Assembly (NCBI GenBank): GCA_947359465.1
Contig: OX375873.1
Coordinates: 131,704,899 to 131,768,898, forward strand
Origin: Metellina segmentata
Lineage: Eukaryota; Arthropoda; Arachnida; Araneae; Tetragnathidae
Length of the DNA: 64,000 bases
Reading direction: 5' to 3'
A model generated the notes under the pieces. The model saw only the letters and a program-made list of their open reading frames with translations, was not told the DNA's origin and ran no database searches. Below, one piece after another: positions 57,708 through 64,000 of this stretch (its first letter is position 1; every line of letters starts with the position of its first letter). The translations under genes were made by a program, and so were the position numbers.

Positions 57708-59276
57708 TGTTTACAAGGAGCCGTGAAAGGCGCAACTGTAATATGTGTTGTTAAGAATACAAAAGTTTAGTTGAAGCTTAAGTTAATTACTGTAAATCAA
57801 GGTATATGTAATTACGAAGGTATTTAAATGTAAAGACGCACTCACACAATAGGACTAATCATTAAACAATACGGCAATCTTATTAAAACAGTGACGGAAA
57901 AGAGAAACTGGGTCATTCCTTAAATCATTTACTGAATACAATTATAGTTGAAGAGTTTTTCATTTCATAAATGTGGAATGGTACAACTTCCCCTAAATAT
58001 TTTGCAAGACTTCAGTAAATTTCATTTTTTTAAATCTTTTCTTTCAACCTTAATGGCCTTTCCCGTGAATTTCAAAAAGATAGACAACAATGGATTCCAA
58101 GAGGTACTTTTGATTCTCAACTATGCTTCATTTTCTGTCTAGATATTGTACAATACCGTGTACCAAGTTTCTTTCGTGATACTTTGCAGGATCGGTTGTC
58201 CACCAAGTCAACACTTGAGAAGAGTAAAAACTGCTGAACTGTCTTTTTCTAAGCTTCAATTAAAGTCTGGGTTAAAAAATATATAATCCCGTCGTTGCCT
58301 CGGCAAATAAGATGCCATTTGAAAATTTGGACGTTTAAGGTAACATTGAACCGTGGAAAGTTTTTCACAACTTGTTGAATCGTCAACAGTTCCATCTGCC
58401 CAAGGAAACTGTCTTTGACCAGCAAAGTCCTCAAGATGAAATAAATACATACACGCCAAATTTAAATCTAGAGGATGACTTCTTACCAAAATTTCTCAGG
58501 TGCAGTGATTACAATTTTGTGATAGAATGCATTCTTAAAATGTTAGTGAAACTTTGCCGCGCGCATTTGAAGTTTCTTTCTGTAAATAAGATGTACAGAA
58601 TATTGCCAAATATATTCTTCCTTTTTACATAGGTTAGAAGACGCGTCCTCATACAATTTAAATACAATCTGTTGCAAGGAAAGCATGATAATCTCTGTAT
58701 AACGAGTCAGTAAGATTTCAGAATTCAACACCCATTTTCCTTTTTAGTTAACATTTCTAGGTCGTAAAAATTGGTTTAATCAAAAATACATCATGCCTTT
58801 CTGGCACCCTTTAAATGGCTGAGATCTAGTTTACATATATTATTATCATGCAAAGAAAAATGCAGGGGTGTCTGATTACCTTCAATCTATGAAATACCAC
58901 GTATTATTTGGATTATTTTAAGAAACCGATTTTTATTTCCAACTATGTACAATATATGCAATTTTTTTTTACGTTCTTGTCTTTAAAGAGATATTTAATT
59001 GTTTATTTATGGAATATCTAGATTTTTTGTTACTAACCGTAATTGTTTTTCTGGTTAAGCTTTTAGTGAAATTTGTTTGTAAGGATCATAATGTTTTGCA
59101 GCAAATTTAGGAGTGTTAATAATCTTCAGAACTCCGAAATATTGTCTGAGTACGAGCCTGTCTTCAACCATGACACCAATCTTATTACTGTTATCCTGTT
59201 GCAGAATACAGACTTTGCTTTTCAGTACATTTAATATTTTAGTCTTTGTATTCATGTATTCATGTTGAGATTAGTA
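57708..59276. other. Unassigned DNA
   Basis: Overlapping open frames on both strands at 58256-58632 have no recognisable domain. A 66-codon minus frame at 59055-59255 is also unassigned. No repeats were recognised. Confidence 0.4.
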
Positions 59277-59385
59277 TGGTAGTTATTTTATTTAACGTCG
59301 TACTGGACCTACACGTCGGGCTATTGACGACAGTCTGGGATCAATGATGTTGAGAAAGATATTGTGCCACGTAATGTGCTGGCGT
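59277..59385 (-). repeat. SINE 3' tail fragment
   Basis: TTATTTAACGTCGTACTGGA ... CGGGCTATTGACGACAGTCTGGGATC matches the 3' end of the SINE family in minus orientation; the head is absent. Confidence 0.65.
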
Positions 59386-60954
59386 CATAAAACATCTAAA
59401 CGGCCGTTTTATCAAACACACTAGGAATTGAAAATCAAAATGGCATATTTCATAAATTACTTAACGTAACGTGTACTTAAATGCAGGGATGCCAAAGGTG
59501 ACAAAGTACTAGCACTAACTCAAATCTTGTTTCCATTGCAGTTGAGACAGGCTTTTTGGGATAGATATGCGTGAGAAATCGTCATAACAGCAAGGGTGCT
59601 AACTGTACATTATTTCGTCAGCGTTATGCTTCCCTTTAAAACACTACAGTCGTACAAATAATATTTTCCTCCTACTGATTTTTCCTTTTTTTTTCTCCTC
59701 CCCAGCCCTTTAAGTTTTATCTCCTCCTTTTCAAGTTAATCATCCGTAAGTTTTCCAATAATTTTTGCAGGACCTTTTCTCGTTAACTTAATGCTTGTTC
59801 AATAGCGCGCACAAAATCTGCTCCAGCGTTTGAAAATGAGGGAGGGAAAAGAAAGAAAATAACTCTTCATCCGCTTATAAGACCGAAAAAGGGCGTAAAA
59901 AGAGTTTTTTTCATTGAATGGTTTCAATTGGAGCTGTATCTTTAAACTCAGAAACTGGATGTTATGCGTTATTTTATTTCAATTTATTCAATGCCTTCTT
60001 AATGACTGACACGAGGGTGAATAGGTTTTGGAAGCAAATGAGCGATACGTTATTTTCAAATTCGATTCTTTTTATTTTTCTTTGCGTTCGTTTTTGTCTT
60101 TGGGTTTAGCATGGATATTTCCATAAAGTCGATTTATTTGTTTGTCGCAAATCCATCCGTGTTCTTCCTTTGCTCCCCGATTTGTTTTTATTACAGTGCT
60201 TAATGGAGTGAAGTGAAGTAAGTGAAAAGGTTTATTGAGTACTTCTGAGAGGTTAGGGGTTTGGCTACTGATTTAATAGGAATACTAATGTGAATGATAA
60301 AATGTTTTGTTTTTTAGATGTTATGAAATAAAAGAAATGTACTGAATATATAATGAGAATTGTAATTTTCTAAATGCTCAAAATCTTAAAAGAACTATTT
60401 TTGTTTTGATGTTACGCTGAGCAAACGTATAAGCGTATCGATTTTCAGGGTACAGAGAAAGTACAATATTTTCTATTCAATACATTTTAGAAAATGAGTA
60501 TATATTTGTAAGCACACATGAGGAAACGTCAGCAAACCATGAATTTATCCCTTCGTTTACAATATTTTTTAAATACTGGAACTGTTACTTTTTTCTTGCT
60601 GTTAATTGTTGTTTAGTTGTTGGTTGGCTTGGGTTTCATGGCATGAGGTTCAGTTATGGTCCTTGTCTTAATGAAGAATCGCCATTAATATCCGAATTAT
60701 GTGAGTTTGAGAAACTAATTTTTCTACTTGTAACTTTAAGAGCATGGTGAAAAACTATGTTTGTGTTGAGTAAATGTGTACTTATCAATCTTTAAAGAAT
60801 TTCAGTTTTACAAATTAATAAAACAGGAACATTTAAAACTTGGTAACTTATCAAACAGTTGAACAAACATCATACATTGCATGAGTAATGCAACCAATCC
60901 ATTTTAAACAGCCTAAGATTATGAACAAACTCGACGAGACAAAAACAACGGCAT
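59386..60954. other. Unassigned DNA
   Basis: No gene. The region near 59780-60120 is slightly GC-richer. A TTGGTTGGCTTGGGTTTCATGGC motif near 60619 resembles the one at 54270 in inverse orientation. Confidence 0.4.
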
Positions 60955-61050
60955 GTTGGCGATGGTTCAGAATCAATCCCCAAGGGAAAGATCCGGAGCT
61001 CCACATCACTTAATTCTTAACCGTAGTCTGATGAAGAGCCCATGCTTGTT
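60955..61050 (-). repeat. SINE body fragment
   Basis: AATCAATCCCCAAGGGAAAGATC ... CTTAACCGTAGTCTGATGA matches the SINE body, minus orientation, diverged. Confidence 0.5.
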
Positions 61051-62880
61051 TGGGAAAGAATGTTCTACACAGATAATTTTTGCTCTTGTCTATATCTTTA
61101 TAACTAATATTTGACTTTGTTTTTTTATATCGACTATCTCAAAGTCACTTTCAAGACGTTAATTTTTCTAAAATATTTCATTGAACACATTAATTATACT
61201 CTAGATGTTTGAAAATATTTATTTGAATTGTCTTTTTAGTCCAATACTAACATGGTTTAAAAAATATTAGTATTTATTATTTGTTCGATTATTCATAAAT
61301 TTGTATAATTATGATACGGGTATCATTCTATTATATCACGATCTCTGATAACATCAATAAAAGGCCTACTGTAGAAGATGAAACAGTTGTGTACAGTCGT
61401 TTACTTCACCTGCATTGTCTAACAACAGGAATTTCACTGTGTGAAGCAGGAAATTTAAAGGGTAGATAATTTTATGGTTAACCACATCTTTAGTCTATTA
61501 CGTCATAAAGGGTAGTCGAAATAATGATGTCAAAATTTAAAATTTTGTTTTGACTCCGTGGCTTGAAAAATTGTTGTATGTAGAATCAGTGCACTGTAAA
61601 ATCTATTCAAAATTATTTTACTTGATAATTATATTTGAAAATGTTTAGTAGAGAGAGAGACTCCTTTCTGACATTTATTTATGTCATTAAAAACCTTTCT
61701 AACGAAAATGAAGGCTTAAATAAGGTAAGAGTTATTTCAGAGAAAATGTTAGAAAAGACCCCAATGAAAAATTCAAATATTTTTCTTCTAGAAACCAGGA
61801 CTTAGTTTCATAAAATTTGATTTTAAAATTTCTAACTTAAATTTCTGTTAAGGTGTCTTAATCCCTTGGAGACTAATGCATGCAAACGACTTAGCTCTAA
61901 TTACACTTTAAAGTCAGAATGATGCAAAAGACAAATTTAATTTCCGATTAAATATAAAGTTTATTAATATAAAAACGAATTGGATTTAATTCCCAGTACG
62001 TGAGCATTGAATCCTGACAGGGTTCTGTCAACTGGCAGGGCGAAATGTCATCAAATAGTTGACATCGTGTTTCTGTTGGATTGAACACTATTATTATAGC
62101 TATACAAAAAACATTTTAGCGATAAATTAATTAAAATAGTTTTTGAGTCACATTTACTACTACTATTATATCTTGAAGCCCATAATCTTTGTTTTGTTTA
62201 ACATAATCTAAATACCACAAAAATCTCTTCCGCTTATTAAAAACCAAATAGAACTGAATATAACTAAGCTTATAGAACTTTTGAATTTATAGGGGTCGCA
62301 TGTGTTGTTGGCGATTTTCTTGTCTAGATCCCTAAACCACATTGTTAGCTTCATTTATTTCGAAAAAGAAAATTCCGATATTTTCAGGGAATTTGTGAAA
62401 ATTTTAAACAATTTAATTATTTTTAATCTGTACAAATACTCGATATTGCAAAATAAAAAATAAAAATTCTGTAATGTGTAACGAAAAGTATTCAAGTTAA
62501 TTTATAGTATGGAGTAAGGTTTAAGTCATCCTCTCCTAAACACGTTTTTTTGTTTTTTCAATTTTTTCAGAGCCATCACAAGGTTGTACAGATCACGGTG
62601 ATACGTACCAGTCCGTTTCATGTCAACATATTTTATTCCTAATAATTCCCTCGGTCTTATTAAAAAGAATGGATGTAAGGGAATGGATGCTAAGGACAAT
62701 AAGGGACTACCTTATTGTCCTTGCTAAGGGAGACTTGATTACATTATTGTCAATGGATTTTGCTTGTAATATATAGTTATGCACTACTATAAAAACTATG
62801 CTAATTATAATCATGAAGTACAAAGCAGGTTGCTATGGGAGTGCTTTTGTAAAATTGCAAACTTTTAACAATAGTTTTAA
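61051..62880. other. Unassigned AT-rich DNA with one perfect hairpin
   Basis: At 62692-62722 AAGGACAATAAGG and its exact reverse complement are separated by GACTA, a 13-bp stem with a 5-base loop. Nothing else was recognised. Confidence 0.45.
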
Positions 62881-63029
62881 TTTACCCTCAAAGTGGTTTT
62901 GGTGAAATATCGTTCATGGGGGGTCTGCCCAATTTTGATAGTGTTGAGATATATCTTCATCACGATATTGTCAATTTTCTTTATAACTACAAGATCAAGA
63001 TCTGGTCAGTTTTTCTCCAATGACATCTC

Positions 63030-63079
<50 letters not shown>

Positions 63080-63169
63080 CAATCAATCAAGATCTGGTCA
63101 TTTTCCCAATAATGACGAGATATCTCGTTCATCAAAATATACTGTCGAAACAACCACCAAAAGAGTTAA
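62881..63169. mobile_element. Palindrome-family TTAA MITE with (CT)n expansion
   Basis: Starts TTTACCCTCAAAGTGGTTTT and ends CAACCACCAAAAGAGTTAA. It contains two or three module copies (AAGATCAAGATCTGGTCAGT, then after the CT run AATCAAGATCTGGTCATTTT and AATGACGAGATATCTCGTTC at 63111). The CT run splits one module at GACATCTCGTC. Confidence 0.75.
63031..63076. repeat. (CT)n microsatellite
   Basis: About 23 CT units inside the MITE, growing out of the module's TCTCGTCTCT; the Leu-Ser-rich frame over it is an artefact. Confidence 0.95.
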
Positions 63170-64000
63170 GAGGTGTCATCTCTAATTTCTGTATAAGTGT
63201 TGAGATATGTGCGATCTGTACTTTGGTGGGTTTCATGGCGCATAGCAATATTTGGCCAGGCAGCACCAAACACAAACCAGATAACATGAGATATACGGAA
63301 ACTTTCGAATTCGCAAATCTGTACTGAAAAGTGGATGAACCTTAATCTACCACTACACTGATAATCTGGAATACAATTTAAACGAGCAAACTTTGTAGTC
63401 CCCGTGAAGTTAGTCTTAACGAGACTAGACGACAGTACTAAAAATAATCTTTGAAGAAGGAACGGGTGACACGAGAAAACCAACCTCTTCTCCTTAACGG
63501 AGATTTCAGCTGAACGTAAAATCGAATGCTAATTCGCAGCCTCGTTCCCCTTAAGGAGTAAAAAGCCCCCAAAACCCCGGTAGAAATAGGGAGCCGTAAA
63601 TAAGAGACAACGACTGGGATTCTTTTAGTCCACCGAAAAAACAAAAAGAATAAAAAGAACATAATAATAGTCGTAATAAAATGTACTCGGTCGAGAACCA
63701 CTCGATGGAATGAGAGGGCTGACAGTTAAAATGATGGCACAAGGGTGCTTGGCCAAACTCTTCTAACGAAATTTATCGAGTTCTGGCGAGCGAGAGAAAG
63801 GTCTGGGTGGATAATGGCGGATTAGAAATGAAACAGATAACAATAAATTCCCAATAATAAAGGCCAGAAACCAATTCTTCAGGCGGTTCTTGTCGAAAAG
63901 TTTTGAGTTAGAGGCATACGATCAAGGATTTGTTTCCCGGTAAAGACGGAATTCCAGAGTTGAAAAAAACAGTGTACCCACACAATGAAATACTTCAAAG
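63170..64000. other. Unassigned DNA, moderately GC-richer, no repeat seen
   Basis: Overlapping minus-strand frames (63166-63742) have no domain signature. The composition and lack of repeats in 63480-63960 would suit conserved non-coding or regulatory DNA, but nothing proves it. Confidence 0.4.

Noticed and set aside
58249..58632. Overlapping open frames on both strands
   Set aside because: No recognisable domain, no splice context tied to the adhesion gene; left unassigned rather than called a gene.
62692..62722. Perfect 13-bp hairpin as a possible microRNA or terminator
   Set aside because: The stem is far too short for a microRNA precursor, and terminators of this type are not expected in an animal genome.
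62893..63327. 144-codon frame with a Leu-Ser run
   Set aside because: It is generated by the (CT)n microsatellite inside a MITE; the rest has no domain.

Overview
This window is nuclear DNA from an insect-like arthropod with a large, AT-rich, transposon-loaded genome. The evidence is a spliced neuronal immunoglobulin cell-adhesion gene of the arthropod Dpr-interacting-protein (DIP)/lachesin type, introns of 3.5 to 11 kb with clear GT/AG borders, and many eukaryotic transposon families (Ty3/gypsy, Tc1, hAT, TTAA-flanked piggyBac-like MITEs, tRNA-derived SINEs). The species cannot be fixed from sequence alone; a hemimetabolous insect is a guess from genome style. There are no bacterial-type operons, CRISPR arrays or rRNA genes.

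The only host gene I can support lies on the minus strand. Four consecutive internal exons are visible: second half of Ig1 (53736-53946), Ig2 first half (43171-43341), Ig2 second half (39527-39655) and Ig3 (28059-28346). Their splice phases agree (0 into the first, then phase 1 throughout). The signal-peptide/first-half Ig1 exon and the C-terminal exon(s) are not seen; they are probably outside the window or too short to recognise.

Layout: 1-3.9 kb holds a broken Tc1 element and a deleted piggyBac-type element. 3957-10664 is a complete Ty3/gypsy LTR retrotransposon with two identical 313-bp LTRs, a 4-bp target duplication and one 1490-codon Gag-Pol frame. Its integrase lies before the reverse transcriptase and RNase H (the Gmr1-like order). 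11-15.7 kb is a cluster of TTAA-flanked MITEs, including a second deleted piggyBac derivative. 15726-19256 is a tandem array of about eight 439-bp units. 19-28 kb is AT-rich DNA with a foldback element, SINE and LINE remnants. 28-54 kb is the adhesion gene, whose introns carry a 321-bp satellite (seven homogeneous copies with diverged flanks), two minisatellites, two hAT remnants, several MITEs and SINEs. 54.8-57.7 kb holds two abutting Tc1 elements on the minus strand. 57.7-64 kb is mostly unassigned DNA with one more TTAA MITE.

Recurring theme: at least seven elements in several families end at TTAA or a one-base variant of it. One family has a 16-bp perfect palindrome (GACGAGATATCTCGTC) in internal short repeats. 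One MITE insertion into a satellite monomer can be read base by base. The most notable item is the apparently recent, intact Ty3/gypsy element with the rearranged pol order.
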